In this document: positions 23,971 to 35,131 of the stretch, piece by piece
Layout of the letters: the number at the start of each line of letters is the position of its first letter
Numbering within the stretch: the stretch's first letter is position 1
Source: Ophthalmolycus amberensis
Lineage: Eukaryota > Chordata > Actinopteri > Perciformes > Zoarcidae
Direction: 5' to 3'
Length of the DNA: 64,000 bases
Assembly: GCA_024529925.1 (NCBI GenBank)
Contig: JAFEUB010001183.1
Location: forward strand, 90,750 to 154,749
The notes under the pieces: generated by a model
Database searches by the model: none
What the model saw: only the letters and a program-made list of their open reading frames with translations
What the model was told of the DNA's origin: nothing
Program-made: the position numbers and the translations under genes

Positions 23971-25565
23971 ATGGTGAACTTTTGTGCTGTCTTTGGTTGT
24001 GGCAGCAGAGCTGATAGAGACAAGAAATCATTCTTTCGTTTGCCAGCGGTCATTACACATCAAGGAAATGACACGAAGGAGCTATCCAAGCGACGTCGCG
24101 AGAAATGGCTGTCACGCATCTCTCGAGATATAAAGGAATCGAATTTGGCGTACACCAGAGTATGTGCGGATCACTTTATTAGTGGTAAGTGATTTTATTT
24201 ACTAATTCGTTTGTGAACAGTATTAAATTAAGGAAATATAAATTAATCCGATAAGACTACTTCGCTAAACTTGTATTTCAATGTTTATTACAAACTGTTT
24301 CAGGTAAACCCTCTACTCTCCAAGATGGCGATAATCCAGACTGGTCTCCGTCTCTAAAACTTGGGCATGAGAAGGTTACCGCAGCTTCATCGGCCCGTGA
24401 CAGCAGTCGGTACCAGAGACGTGTCGAGCGTGTACAACAGGCGAAACACATAGATGCAGCCTCAGCATTGCTTGATATGAGTTTAACGTCGGATCATGCA
24501 TATGACAGCCCACCAGCAGCAGAGGATGAGGACAAGGATAAGAAGAACCAAGCCAGCCAGACAGACCTCGGTGGGGCCACGATTGCAGCAATGCAAGCTG
24601 AGATGCAGCGCCTACTCACGGAAAATCAGAATTTGAAAAAGGAACTTTCCGATGAACGATCCATGTTTGATTCACAATTTTTCGAAAATAATGATGAAAA
24701 AGTGAGATATTATACTGGACTGCCGGACTTCTCAACCCTGCAAATTCTATACCATTTTATAGAACCACACATCCCATATTCTACTGTCAGTGCTCTCACC
24801 AAATTCCAACAGCTGACACTTTGTTTATTAAAACTCAGACTTAACTTGGCCCATATGGATCTCGGTCAGAGGTTTGGAATTAACAAGTCTTCATCCTCGC
24901 GTATTTTTCTCAACATGATTGACGTGTTGCACACGAGGTTGAAGGATCTGATTGTTTGGCCGGAGAGGGAGGAGCTACAGGAGACAATGCCGATGTCGTT
25001 CCGCGTGCATTTTGGCACTAAGGTTATAGTTATCATCGACTGCTTTGAAGTTTTTTTGGACACACCATCCACTCTTGGTGCTCGGGCATGGACATGGTCC
25101 TCATACAAACACAATAACACTGTGAAGTTCTTGATTGGTGTGACACCACAAGGCAGCATATCTTTCTTATCCAAGGGATGGGGTGGAAGAACCAGCGATA
25201 AATGCATAACAGAACATTGTGGACTGCTCAATAAAGTAAATCCTGGTGACGTGGTGCTCGCGGATCGTGGGTTTGACATTGCGGATAGTGTTGGGATGAT
25301 GGGAGCTACTCTGCACATTCCCGCCTTCACGAAAGGGAAAAAACAACTAAGCGGTAGGGAAGTGGAGGCAACTAGAAGAATTGCAAATGTTCGAATACAT
25401 GTTGAGAGGGTGATAGGATGTCTTCGTCAAAAGTATACCATTCTACAGAGCACACTTCCGCTTGAGTTTATGGCAAACAATTCACAACTGACCACTCTGG
25501 ACAAGGTAGCGATTATTTGCTGTGCTCTAACAAACCTGTGCCCATCCGTAGTTCCGATAGAGTGA
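23971..25565 (+). CDS. THAP-domain DDE transposase (two exons), copy 1
   Basis: Proposed CDS join(23971..24184, 24304..25565), 491 aa. Exon 1 starts at an ATG and encodes a C2CH THAP zinc finger (C5, C10, W46, C65, H68; VCADHFISGK), which in this family binds the transposon ends. The intron has donor GTAAGT and acceptor TGTTTCAG; splicing gives the family-typical GKPSTLQDGDNPDWSPSL. Residues about 163-193 form a likely coiled coil. A helix-turn-helix region follows at about 235-275. The DDE_Tnp_4 nuclease domain has likely catalytic D317 (IIDCFE), D392 (LADRGF) and E439 (HVERVIG). It catalyses cut-and-paste of the element. No break is visible, so this copy may be active. Copy 2 encodes the same protein from near-identical DNA. 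Unspliced translation would stop soon after the donor. Confidence 0.88.
24185..24303 (+). other. Intron of transposase gene, copy 1
   Basis: 119-bp GT-AG intron (GTAAGTGATT to AACTGTTTCAG) in phase 1, AT-rich, with an in-frame TGA right after the donor. The same intron occurs at 33751-33869 and 62501-62619. Confidence 0.85.
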
Positions 25566-25892
25566 TGTTGGACAGGTTATGTGTAGTACTGTATGATATA
25601 TGGGATACTGCAATGTGTGAATGGTGAATTTTCGACACTGTCACTCACTCTAAATGTATGTGCCATAGACTTCTGTAAATACACATCAGCGTTTGAGTCA
25701 GCATGTTTCTTCTAACATACAAGTATTTTGTACTGGAATAATTGTGAATAATTGTGAAAAGTAAAACTACATACATTTCCAAGTTGTACAGTGTATTTTA
25801 TTGTTTGTTGTTTCTTCCAATCAATCCACATACATGTATGTTGTATTACACTGAGTAAACATTGAATATTGCTAACACAGCTACTACATATA
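25566..25892. other. Convergent 3' untranslated region between genes 1 and 2, copy 1
   Basis: 327 bp between the two stops. It holds the gene 2 AATAAA (minus, 25797-25802). No canonical AATAAA is seen on the plus strand for gene 1. A short direct repeat, AATAATTGTGAATAATTGTG, lies near 25736-25755. The same block is kept in all four copies. Confidence 0.7.
25797..25802 (-). terminator. AATAAA polyadenylation signal of gene 2, copy 1
   Basis: TTTATT on the plus strand, about 91 bp beyond the gene 2 stop, conserved in all copies. In copy 1 it serves only the detached 3' fragment of gene 2. Confidence 0.6.
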
Positions 25893-26516
25893 TCACTTGT
25901 TAGTTTTACGAGGCTTCTTTTTAGATTGTTTTCTACAGTCAGGGCAGAGCCACTTGCCTTTCCGAACACGTTTGATTTTCAGACAGACCAAGTGATACCA
26001 GACTACTTTGCAATTTTCATCTTCACACATTATCATGTCATCATAGTCCTCAGACTCCCCACAATAACAGTATGTTGGCAAGTGGTCATCATCTGCACTC
26101 GCCGAGTTCTCTCCGCATGGTACCTGGATGGCACACAGTGCTGGCGTCTGGACATTCTCTCGAGAATAAAATTTCCCGACAAGTTCTGGTAGGACAGCCT
26201 TATTGAAGAAATCTTTGGACGATGCCACCATTATGTCCCACATTGATTGGTCTTCTTCAATACGCTCAATGTGGAGGTCCTTCTCTGTCCATAGCACAAA
26301 GTCGGCAAACTCGGCATTGCACACACTGATTTGAGTCTGTATCTGATACATGTGCTCGTGGTCGTTTTTCAAAAATACAAGCTCGCCGTCCTTCTCCAGA
26401 CAAGTCTTCACGCCTCCTGCAGTCAAGTCATCAATTGTACTGTCACGTGCACAGTAGGGACACTTGATTTCAACCACCCCACTGCCACAACAATCGCATG
26501 ACACCACCGCGTCCGG
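25893..26516 (-). pseudogene. Detached 3' part of gene 2 (YqaJ core tail and PHD finger), copy 1
   Basis: Reads on the minus strand from the satellite join to the natural TGA. It holds the nuclease ExK motif (VVEIKCPYC), a complete C4HC3 PHD finger (YCYCGES...WYHLVCLKIKRVRKGKWLCPDC, described in parts) and the basic tail. It has no ATG at its beginning and no leader: the upstream sequence is satellite. It corresponds to the second (C-terminal) repeat unit of the gene 2 tandem duplication in copy 2. It could be translated only as part of a readthrough or spliced transcript, for which there is no evidence. Confidence 0.82.
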
Positions 26517-27720
26517 GGTCTTAAAGTAGAATGTGCCTTTTGGAGTAGATGTACAGTGCTAACTGTATTTCTTTGTATTGGTTCTCAGTACTCCTGAGTG
26601 AGCTCCAACTTCAGGCCACCATGTGGCAAAGATTTGCACCAAGAAGACTCATTGCACTCGAATTGACCATTCATCAAATGCTAATGGTGTGCATACATTT
26701 AAGTTGATAGTTGTATCTTCATGGAGCCTTTGTGTTCTTACATAGTCTAGACCACTGAAACCTCATCAAAAAGTAGGCGGAGTTCATGTGACTTGGCTGC
26801 ATTCAGTATTTAAGATGGTCAAATTTGAGCAGGAAGCACCACTTCCACAGCTTCCTGGGCACAACACAGATGATGCAAGGAGCGAACCATCTGGACTACG
26901 GGGGAACTCATGACTGCTCTCTGTAAGTCATTTATATTTCCTCAACTTGAGCATTGGCTTGTGTTTTTAATTCAGTAAGTGCTACTTGTTGAGGTGGTTG
27001 AACATGACAAATACTACAGACTACAACTGAAGAAAGATGTCAATGAAATCACATTCAGATAACCTCAAACTGAGACACTGATGATTCTTTCGTTCATAAG
27101 TGCTTCTCTTTGGGGTTGTCTTGGTTGTGTGTTCTTCAACAGACATATCAGGGGACAAATGCACAGACAGTAGATTTCCATCATTTTAAAATGACGAGCT
27201 AAATGCATAAATTAGGCACCAAAGCTACCCAAACACAAGCACTGACTTGACTTGTGAATGCAGTAAGTGCTTTTTGTTGGGGTAGTTTTGCTGACCTCTG
27301 AAATCCCAGCCTTCCTTTCAAAGAATTTATGAAGAAAGCCCTTCTAGATCGATTGTTACTAGTTAAAGAACATGATTTCTAAGTCTTCTTACTACCCTAA
27401 CTTGAGCATTGACTGTTGAATTCTGTAAGTGCTTTTTGTTGGGGTAGTTTTGCTGATCCCTACATCTTCAAGTGTGTAAGCTGTATTTCTTTTCAAATCT
27501 CTACTGAGATATCTTCTAACATTTTAGTCCCTGATTCTGCATTGGAATCAGTTTCAAATCTGTTGTCTATTGTTTCAGAAGCTGTCTTGGGGTCTTAAAG
27601 TAGAATGTGCCTTTTGGAGTAGATGTACAGTGCTAACTGTATTTCTTTGTATTGGTTCTCAGTACTCCTGAGTGAGCTCCAACTTCAGGCCACCATGTGG
27701 CAAAGATTTGCACCAAGAAG
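26515..27720 (+). repeat. Satellite segment inserted into transposon gene 2
   Basis: About 1.2 kb of satellite in the same orientation as the flanking array: one full 1,074-bp period plus about 130 bp, from GGGGTCTTAAAG to CACCAAGAAG. The left join has a GG microhomology between transposon CGTCCGG and satellite TTGGGG. The right join is followed by filler. Compared with copy 2, about 5 bp of transposon (TGTAG or similar) was lost. The insert contains no gene. Confidence 0.88.
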
Positions 27721-27739
27721 CATTGGTGTATGCTTCAAT
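27721..27739 (+). other. Fold-back filler at the right satellite-transposon join
   Basis: About 19 nt (CATTGGTGTATGCTTCAAT) found in neither parent sequence at this place. CATTGGTG is the reverse complement of the CACCAATG that follows at 27741, and GAAGCAT/ATGCTTC form a second inverted pair, so the filler looks templated by local snap-back synthesis. The satellite stops after the same CCAAGAAG as at 6508. Confidence 0.75.
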
Positions 27740-29223
27740 GCACCAATGTGCGGGTAGTCGGGGTGGATGACCCGTTTGATTTTCAGACAGACCAAGTGAT
27801 ACCAGACTACTTTGCAATTTTCATCTTCACACATTATCATGTCATCATAGTCCTCAGACTCCCCACAATAACAGTATGTTGGCAAGTGGTCATCATCTGC
27901 ACTCGCCGAGTTCTCTCCGCATGGTACCTGGATGGCACACAGTGCTGGCGTCTGGACATTCTCTCGAGAATAAAATTTCCCGACAAGTTCTGGTAGGACA
28001 GCCTTATTGAAGAAATCTTTGGACGATGCCACCATTATGTCCCACATTGATTGGTCTTCTTCAATACGCTCAATGTGGAGGTCCTTCTCTGTCCATAGCA
28101 CAAAGTCCGCAAACTCGGCATTGCACACACTGATTTGAGTCTGTATCTGATACATGTGCTCGTGGTCGTTTTTCAAAAATACAAGCTCGCCGTCCTTCTC
28201 CAGACAAGTCTTCACGCCTCCTGCAGTCAAGTCATCAATTGTACTGTCACGTGCACAGTAGGGACACTTGATTTCAACCACCCCACTGCCACAACAATCG
28301 CATGACACCACCGCGTCCGGTGTAGCACCAATGTGCGGGTAGTCGGGGTGGATGACAAATCCAGAGTCGTGAATCAAAAAATTGTCATGTGATTCTGTCA
28401 TCTTCCCCGAGTACGCTTTTCGGGCTGTGTCCTCGTGCTTGCACCCCCATTTAGTTGCATCCACAGAGAAAGAGGTCGACTCTGGGTAGCATATAGATTT
28501 TATCAGAGACTGCGATGGTAGATCAGGGTTTGATGTACATACTCGCTTCATCTTTGAGGCGGTTATGCGGCCAGATCTGAATCGGAACCACAGTTTACTT
28601 GACGCTTGGGATCTGGTAGCCTGTTCCACAGATTTCGCCTGTTCCGCTGTAACAGTCAGCTCCACTTCTTCACATTTCTTTAATAATTCAATAAAATTGA
28701 GCGTCAAGTGTTCTGGTTTGTATAGGCTTGTCAACACACAAGGAAATGTCTCTGACAGTGATGTGGGCCTGAACTGCTTGCATATGTCAGGCACTACCCT
28801 CAAAACAGCAGCTTTTGATCCCGCCAGGCTCAATTGCTGAAACAGGGTGTTCAGTTCGCCTGCAGTCGGTGAAGGCACTGCTTTTACCTGCCGCTTTCCA
28901 GGGGTTGCAGTATTGTCACAAACAAGGGAGTCCAACCGTCTTTTCTTAGTCTTAGCAGATGTGAAGTCTATCTCATTGGTTGGAAGATAATGTACATCTC
29001 GTAGACTGGGTGGAAGTTTCCAATATGCCGCCGCCTGTGTCACTGTACGAGAATCTCGAATGCGCGATGTCGTCTCAATCCAAAACAGCAGGGCACTCAC
29101 ATGCGTACAGGTCTCGCCAAGGCCAGCCATACAGTTACAGTGCGCGCAAAGAATCTTTCCTGTCTTCTCAGCAACCAGCCACGGCTTCAGAGCAGTCTCT
29201 CTCAGGCGTTGTGAATGCATTAC

Positions 29224-29804
29224 CTGTAACAGGGGAAATTAAGTTGTTACATATATTTTATAATATGAAGGTAAAAAAACATGGAGATTCTAATTTATCC
29301 AAAATACTGAGATTTAATTGGTTTTGACCAGAGATTTCATTTTTCTTTCCCAGTTACACACACATAAAGCTGGGTTCGAGTGTTTGATGTATCTCTGTGC
29401 ATTGAATTAGAAAAAAAAAGTAAAATAATTTATAAAAGTAAGTCGATAGAACATGGGAATCTTAAATTAATTTTCTAGATATCCACACCCCTGATAATAT
29501 ATAGTCATTGTGTGCATGTGTGTAGCCTGTAGGAATTAACTTTAAACTAACCCCTAACTTCACCCCCCCCCCCCCCCCCCACACACACACACATATATAT
29601 TATATAATTATATATTACATATTAATTATATATATATATGTGTGTGTGTGGGGGGGGGATGAAGTTAGGGGTTAGTTTAAAGTTAATTCCTACACACACG
29701 CACACAATGACATGCATGTACAATGTACACAAACACACGTGTCTGTTTGCACTGAGTAAACATTGAATATTGCTAAATATCTGACCAGATCTGTATATAT
29801 TTAC
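29224..29804 (-). other. Intron of gene 2, copy 1
   Basis: 581-bp intron on the minus strand, donor GTAAATA after GGAAGG, acceptor CCCCTGTTACAG before GTAATGCATTC; phase 0, joining IGR to VMHSQ. It contains the large palindrome at 29506-29709 and AT- and AC-rich simple repeats. Without splicing, the exon 1 frame ends shortly within the intron. Confidence 0.75.
29506..29709. repeat. Long palindrome with poly-C and AC/AT core in gene 2 intron
   Basis: Arms of 33 bp match perfectly (29530-29562 with 29660-29692, core motif AACTAACCCCTAACTTCA). After a small bulge they extend outward by about 19 more bases (CATTGTGTGCATGTGTGTA). Inward come C18, (AC)6 and an AT-rich core mirrored by (TG)n and G8. 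As RNA or single strand it would form a near 200-nt hairpin. It may be a nested MITE-like foldback element. Copy 2 has C14 and one more AC unit, so the tract is length-variable. Confidence 0.85.
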
Positions 29805-30129
29805 CCTTCCAATGACGAGATGAGAATTGTCGACGACCGTTGCTTTGACGTCTCGGACCCATCCACTGACAAACTGATTATAAGCGTCGAGCCCTTTGTA
29901 GCACTCCAACTCGTCTTTTGTGTAAGGACTCGGGGTGTTCACGAGATACGTGTAGATGTTGGCGTAGTTTACCGATGGAAGATAAGTAGGATCGGCACTG
30001 AAACGATCTGCACTCATCGTATAGGGATCCAAGTTACCAATAACCTTCAATTTGGCCAGGTAGCGAACCTTTGATGCACTATCCAGTGATTCAAAGTATG
30101 GTATTTTCGCCGCACTTCCTTGTTTACTC

Positions 30130-30140
30130 GCCGCCATGTT
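30130..30140 (-). promoter_or_regulatory. YY1-like motif overlapping the gene 2 start codon, copy 1
   Basis: AACATGGCGGC on the minus strand matches the YY1-type consensus AANATGGCGGC, and its ATG is the gene 2 initiator. A second CCAACATGGCGG lies about 25 bp upstream in the TIR. Binding is inferred. Confidence 0.35.
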
Positions 30141-30146
30141 GGATCT

Positions 30147-30212
30147 GTATGTACTCCAACATGGCGGACAGACTCGTAACTAAGGAGATCGTGATGTAGG
30201 TGAGACCACTCT
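30147..30212 (-). repeat. Right terminal inverted repeat of copy 1
   Basis: Ends AGACCACTCT. It shares CCATGTTGGAGTACA and the outer 10 bp with 23872-23927. It lies directly upstream of gene 2 and so probably includes its promoter. Confidence 0.75.
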
Positions 30213-33200
30213 ATTGGTTCTCAGTACTCCTGAGTGAGCTCCAACTTCAGGCCACCATGTGGCAAAGATTTGCACCAAGAAGACTCATTGCACTCGAATT
30301 GACCATTCATCAAATGCTAATGGTGTGCACACATTTAAGTTGATAGTTGTATCTTCATGGAGCCTTTGTGTTCTTACATAGTCTAGACCACTGAAACCTC
30401 ATCAAAAAGTAGGCGGAGTTCATGTGACTTGGCTGCATTCAGTATTTAAGATGATCAAATTTGAGCAGGAAGCACCACTTCCACAGCTTCCTGGGCACAA
30501 CACAGATGATGCAAGGAGTGAACCATCTGGACTACTGGGGGAACTCATGACTGCTCTCTGTAAGTCATTTATATTTCCTCAACTTGAGCATTGGCTTGTG
30601 TTTTTAATTCAGTAAGTGCTACTTGTTGAGGTGGTTGAACATGACAAATACTACAGACTACAACTGAAGATAGATGTCAATGAAATCACATTCAGATAAC
30701 CTCAAACTGAGACACTGATGATTCTTTCGTTCATAAGTGCTTCTCTTTGGGGTTGTCTTGGTTGTGTGTTCTTCAACAGACATATCAGGGGACAAATGCA
30801 CAGACAGTAGATTTCCATCATTTTAAAATGACGAGCTAAATGCATAAATTAGGCACCAAAGCTACCCAAACACAAGCACTGACTTGACTTGTGAATGCAG
30901 TAAGTGCTTTTTGTTGGGGTAGTTTTGCTGACCTCTGAAATCCCAGCCTTCCTTTCAAAGAATTTATGAAGAAAGCCCTTCTAGATCGATTGTTACTAGT
31001 TAAAGAACATGATTTCTAAGTCTTCTTACTACCCTAACTTGAGCATTGACTGTTGAATTCTGTAAGTGCTTTTTGTTGGGGTAGTTTTGCTGATCCCTAC
31101 ATCTTCAAGTGTGTAAGCTGTATTTCTTTTCAAATCTCTACTGAGATATCTTCTAACATTTTAGTCCCTGATTCTGCATTGGAATCAGTTTCAAATCTGT
31201 TGTCTATTGTTTCAGAAGCTGTCTTGGGGTCTTAAAGTAGAATGTGCCTTTTGGAGTAGATGTACAGTGCTAACTGTATTTCTTTGTATTGGTTCTCAGT
31301 ACTCCTGAGTGAGCTCCAACTTCAGGCCACCATGTGGAAAAGATTTGCACCAAGAAGACTCATTGCACTCGAATTGACCATTCATCAAATGCTAATGGTG
31401 TGCATACATTTAAGTTGATAGTTGTATCTTCATGGAGCCTTTGTGTTGTTACATAGTCTAGACCACTGAAACCTCATCAAAAAGTAGGCGGAGTTCATGT
31501 GACTTGGCTGCATTCAGTATTTAAGATGGTCAAATTTGAGCAGGAAGCACCACTTCCACAGCTTCCTGGGCACAACACAGATGATGCAAGGAGCGAACCA
31601 TCTGGACTACGGGGGAACTCATGACTGCTCTCTGTAAGTCATTTATATTTCCTCAACTTGAGCATTGGCTTGTGTTTTTAATTCAGTAAGTGCTACTTGT
31701 TGAGGTGGTTGAACATGACAAATACTACAGACTACAACTGAAGAAAGATGTCAATGAAATCACATTCAGATAACCTCAAACTGAGACACTGATGATTCTT
31801 TCGTTCATAAGTGCTTCTCTTTGGGGTTGTCTTGGTTGTGTGTTCTTCAACAGACATATCAGGGGACAAATGCACAGACAGTAGATTTCCATCATTTTAA
31901 AATGACGAGCTAAATGCATAAATTAGGCACCAAAGCTACCCAAACACAAGCACTGACTTGACTTGTGAATGCAGTAAGTGCTTTTTGTTGGGGTAGTTTT
32001 GCTGACCTCTGAAATCCCAGCCTTCCTTTCAAAGAATTTATGAAGAAAGCCCTTCTAGATCGATTGTTACTAGTTAAAGAACATGATTTCTAAGTCTTCT
32101 TACTACCCTAACTTGAGCATTGACTGTTGAATTCTGTAAGTGCTTTTTGTTGGGGTAGTTTTGCTGATCCCTACATCTTCAAGTGTGTAAGCTGTATTTC
32201 TTTTCAAATCTCTACTGAGATATCTTCTAACATTTTAGTCCCTGATTCTGCATTGGAATCAGTTTCAAATCTGTTGTCTATTGTTTCAGAAGCTGTCTTG
32301 GGGTCTTAAAGTAGAATGTGCCTTTTGGAGTAGATGTACAGTGCTAACTGTATTTCTTTGTATTGGTTCTCAGTACTCCTGAGTGAGCTCCAACTTCAGG
32401 CCACCATGTGGCAAAGATTTGCACCAAGAAGACTCATTGCACTCGAATTGACCATTCATCAAATGCTAATGGTGTGCATACATTTAAGTTGATAGTTGTA
32501 TCTTCATGGAGCCTTTGTATTCTTACATAGTCTAGACCAATGAAACCTCATCAAAAAGTAGGCGGAGTTCATGTGACTTGGCTGCATTCAGTATTTAAGA
32601 TGGTCAAATTTGAGCAGGAAGCACCACTTCCACAGCTTCCTGGGCACAACACAGATGATGCAAGGAGCGAACCATCTGGACTACGGGGGAACTCATGACT
32701 GCTCTCTGTAAGTCATTTATATTTCCTCAACTTGAGCATTGGCTTGTGTTTTTAATTCAGTAAGTGCTACTTGTTGAGGTGGTTGAACATGACAAATACT
32801 ACAGACTACAACTGAAGAAAGATGTCAATGAAATCACATTCAGATAACCTCAAACTGAGACACTGATGATTCTTTCGTTCATAAGTGCTTCTCTTTGGGG
32901 TTGTCTTGGTTGTGTGTTCTTCAACAGACATATCAGGGGACAAATGCACAGACAGTAGATTTCCATCATTTTAAAATGACGAGCTAAATGCATAAATTAG
33001 GCACCAAAGCTACCCAAACACAAGCACTGACTTGACTTGTGAATGCAGTAAGTGCTTTTTGTTGGGGTAGTTTTGCTGACCTCTGAAATCCCAGCCTTCC
33101 TTTCAAAGAATTTATGAAGAAAGCCCTTCTAGATCGATTGTTACTAGTTAAAGAACATGATTTCTAAGTCTTCTTACTACCCTAACTTGAGCATTGACTG

Positions 33201-33437
33201 TTGAATTCTGTAAGTGCTTTTTGTTGGGGTAGTTTTGCTGATCCCTACATCTTCAAGTGTGTAAGCTGTATTTCTTTTCAAATCTCTACTGAGATATCTT
33301 CTAACATTTTAGTCCCTGATTCTGCATTGGAATCAGTTTCAAATCTGTTGTCTATTGTTTCAGAAGCTGTCTTGGGGTCTTAAAGTAGAATGTGCCTTTT
33401 GGAGTAGATGTACAGTGCTAACTGTATTTCTTTGTAT
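30213..33437 (+). repeat. Satellite array between copies 1 and 2
   Basis: Resumes at AT-TGGTTCTC in the phase where copy 1 interrupted it and runs 3,225 bp, about three units, until copy 2 enters at the same unit position. The part next to copy 1 has private variants (GTGTGCACAC, AAGATGATC, GGAGTGAACC, CTACTGGGGG). The following units carry the GTGGAAAAG and GTGTTGTTAC variants seen upstream of copy 1. No gene is supported. Confidence 0.95.
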
Positions 33438-33536
33438 AGAGTGGTCTTGTGTAACGTCACAGTTTTAGCTGTCGGCCATGTTGGAGTACACACAAAGCCA
33501 CTGGCATGCACGGCTGAGTCGCATAACCTATCGATC

Positions 33537-35131
33537 ATGGTGAACTTTTGTGCTGTCTTTGGTTGTGGCAGCAGAGCTGATAGAGACAAGAAATCATTCT
33601 TTCGTTTGCCAGCGGTCATTACACATCAAGGAAATGACACGAAGGAGCTATCCAAGCGACGTCGCGAGAAATGGCTGTCACGCATCTCTCGAGATATAAA
33701 GGAATCGAATTTGGCGTACACCAGAGTATGTGCGGATCACTTTATAAGTGGTAAGTGATTTTATTTACTAATTCGTTTGTGAACAGTATTAAATTAAGGA
33801 AATATAAATTAATCCGATAAGACTACTTCGCTAAACTTGTATTTCAATGTTTATTACAAACTGTTTCAGGTAAACCCTCTACTCTCCAAGATGGCGATAA
33901 TCCAGACTGGTCTCCGTCTCTAAAACTTGGGCATGAGAAGGTTACCGCAGCTTCATCGGCCCGTGACAGCAGTCGGTACCAGAGACGTGTCGAGCGTGTA
34001 CAACAGGCGAAACACATAGATGCAGCCTCAGCATTGCTTGATATGAGTTTAACGTCGGATCATGCATATGACAGCCCACCAGCAGCAGAGGATGAGGACA
34101 AGGATAAGAAGAACCAAGCCAGCCAGACAGACCTCGGTGGGGCCACGATTGCAGCAATGCAAGCTGAGATGCAGCGCCTACTCACGGAAAATCAGAATTT
34201 GAAAAAGGAACTTTCCGATGAACGATCCATGTTTGATTCACAATTTTTCGAAAATAATGATGAAAAAGTGAGATATTATACTGGACTGCCGGACTTCTCA
34301 ACCCTGCAAATTCTATACCATTTTATAGAACCACACATCCCATATTCTACTGTCAGTGCTCTCACCAAATTCCAACAGCTGACACTTTGTTTATTAAAAC
34401 TCAGACTTAACTTGGCCCATATGGATCTCGGTCAGAGGTTTGGAATTAACAAGTCTTCATCCTCGCGTATTTTTCTCAACATGATTGACGTGTTGCACAC
34501 GAGGTTGAAGGATCTGATTGTTTGGCCGGAGAGGGAGGAGCTACAGGAGACAATGCCGATGTCGTTCCGCGTGCATTTTGGCACTAAGGTTATAGTTATC
34601 ATCGACTGCTTTGAAGTTTTTTTGGACACACCATCCACTCTTGGTGCTCGGGCATGGACATGGTCCTCATACAAACACAATAACACTGTGAAGTTCTTGA
34701 TTGGTGTGACACCACAAGGCAGCATATCTTTCTTATCCAAGGGATGGGGTGGAAGAACCAGCGATAAATGCATAACAGAACATTGTGGACTGCTCAATAA
34801 AGTAAATCCTGGTGACGTGGTGCTCGCGGATCGTGGGTTTGACATTGCGGATAGTGTTGGGATGATGGGAGCTACTCTGCACATTCCCGCCTTCACGAAA
34901 GGGAAAAAACAACTAAGCGGTAGGGAAGTGGAGGCAACTAGAAGAATTGCAAATGTTCGAATACATGTTGAGAGGGTGATAGGATGTCTTCGTCAAAAGT
35001 ATACCATTCTACAGAGCACACTTCCGCTTGAGTTTATGGCAAACAATTCACAACTGACCACTCTGGACAAGGTAGCGATTATTTGCTGTGCTCTAACAAA
35101 CCTGTGCCCATCCGTAGTTCCGATAGAGTGA
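33537..35131 (+). CDS. THAP-domain DDE transposase (two exons), copy 2
   Basis: Proposed CDS join(33537..33750, 33870..35131), 491 aa. The protein appears identical to that of copy 1; a visible DNA difference is a silent ATT/ATA isoleucine codon near 33745. Domains in order: THAP zinc finger (C5, C10, C65, H68), a low-complexity acidic linker, coiled coil about 163-193, helix-turn-helix, then the DDE nuclease with D317, D392 and E439. It is paired convergently with gene 2 and shares the TIR as promoter region. With both genes open this copy could supply transposase to the deleted copies 0 and 3, whose ends are similar. Activity is inferred from the intact motifs only. Confidence 0.9.

Larger units (their letters stand above)
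27685..30137 (-). pseudogene. Gene 2 (SWIM-YqaJ-PHD) truncated by satellite, copy 1
   Basis: Proposed frame complement(join(27685..29223, 29805..30137)), 623 aa. Exon 1 (111 aa from ATG 30137) and the start of exon 2 match copy 2, with the SWIM finger (C-x-C, C-x-H), the YqaJ N-terminal part (GRITAS, KHED), D of GATPDA, ExK of VVEIKC, and a PHD finger up to LVCLKIKRV. The frame then passes the old duplication join (IHPDYPHIGA), crosses the filler and ends in satellite with a chimeric tail of about 20 residues. The last PHD cysteine pair is missing, so the finger probably does not fold, while the nuclease core is complete. It could still encode a nuclease, but lacks its own poly(A) region. Confidence 0.8.
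23872..30212 (+). mobile_element. ISL2EU-type transposon copy 1, interrupted by satellite DNA
   Basis: Begins AGAGTGGTCTTG and ends AGACCACTCT, flanked by AT at 23870-23871 and 30213-30214; the empty site CTTTGT-AT-TGGTTC is present in most units. It carries convergent genes: gene 1 (THAP/DDE transposase, plus) and gene 2 (SWIM-YqaJ-PHD, minus). Compared with copy 2 it is nearly identical but has about 1.2 kb of satellite DNA inside gene 2 (26515-27720), so gene 1 looks functional and gene 2 is split. The family assignment rests on the 2-bp AT duplication, a DDE_Tnp_4-type transposase fused to a THAP domain, and the YqaJ partner gene, a combination known for ISL2EU elements. Confidence 0.88.

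Noticed and set aside
23842..24192. A longer 116-codon THAP frame beginning in satellite DNA upstream of copy 1
   Set aside because: The upstream start at 23842 is an ATG-less or chance extension across the transposon end; the THAP domain begins naturally at ATG 23971, conserved in copies 2 and 3.
24866..25330. Long minus-strand frame opposite the transposase DDE domain (also 34432-34896)
   Set aside because: It is antisense to a recognised domain with catalytic residues on the plus strand and has no recognisable motif.
25869..26192. Plus-strand frames opposite gene 2 (also 27697, 28565, 28980, 35435, 36095, 36912 and 37327)
   Set aside because: They are antisense shadows of the SWIM-YqaJ-PHD coding sequence.
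26515..27720. Reading copy 1 as two independent truncated transposons separated by normal array
   Set aside because: The two halves complement each other around the duplication seen intact in copy 2, the marker bases agree, and the outer ends share one AT target duplication, so it is one element with an insert.
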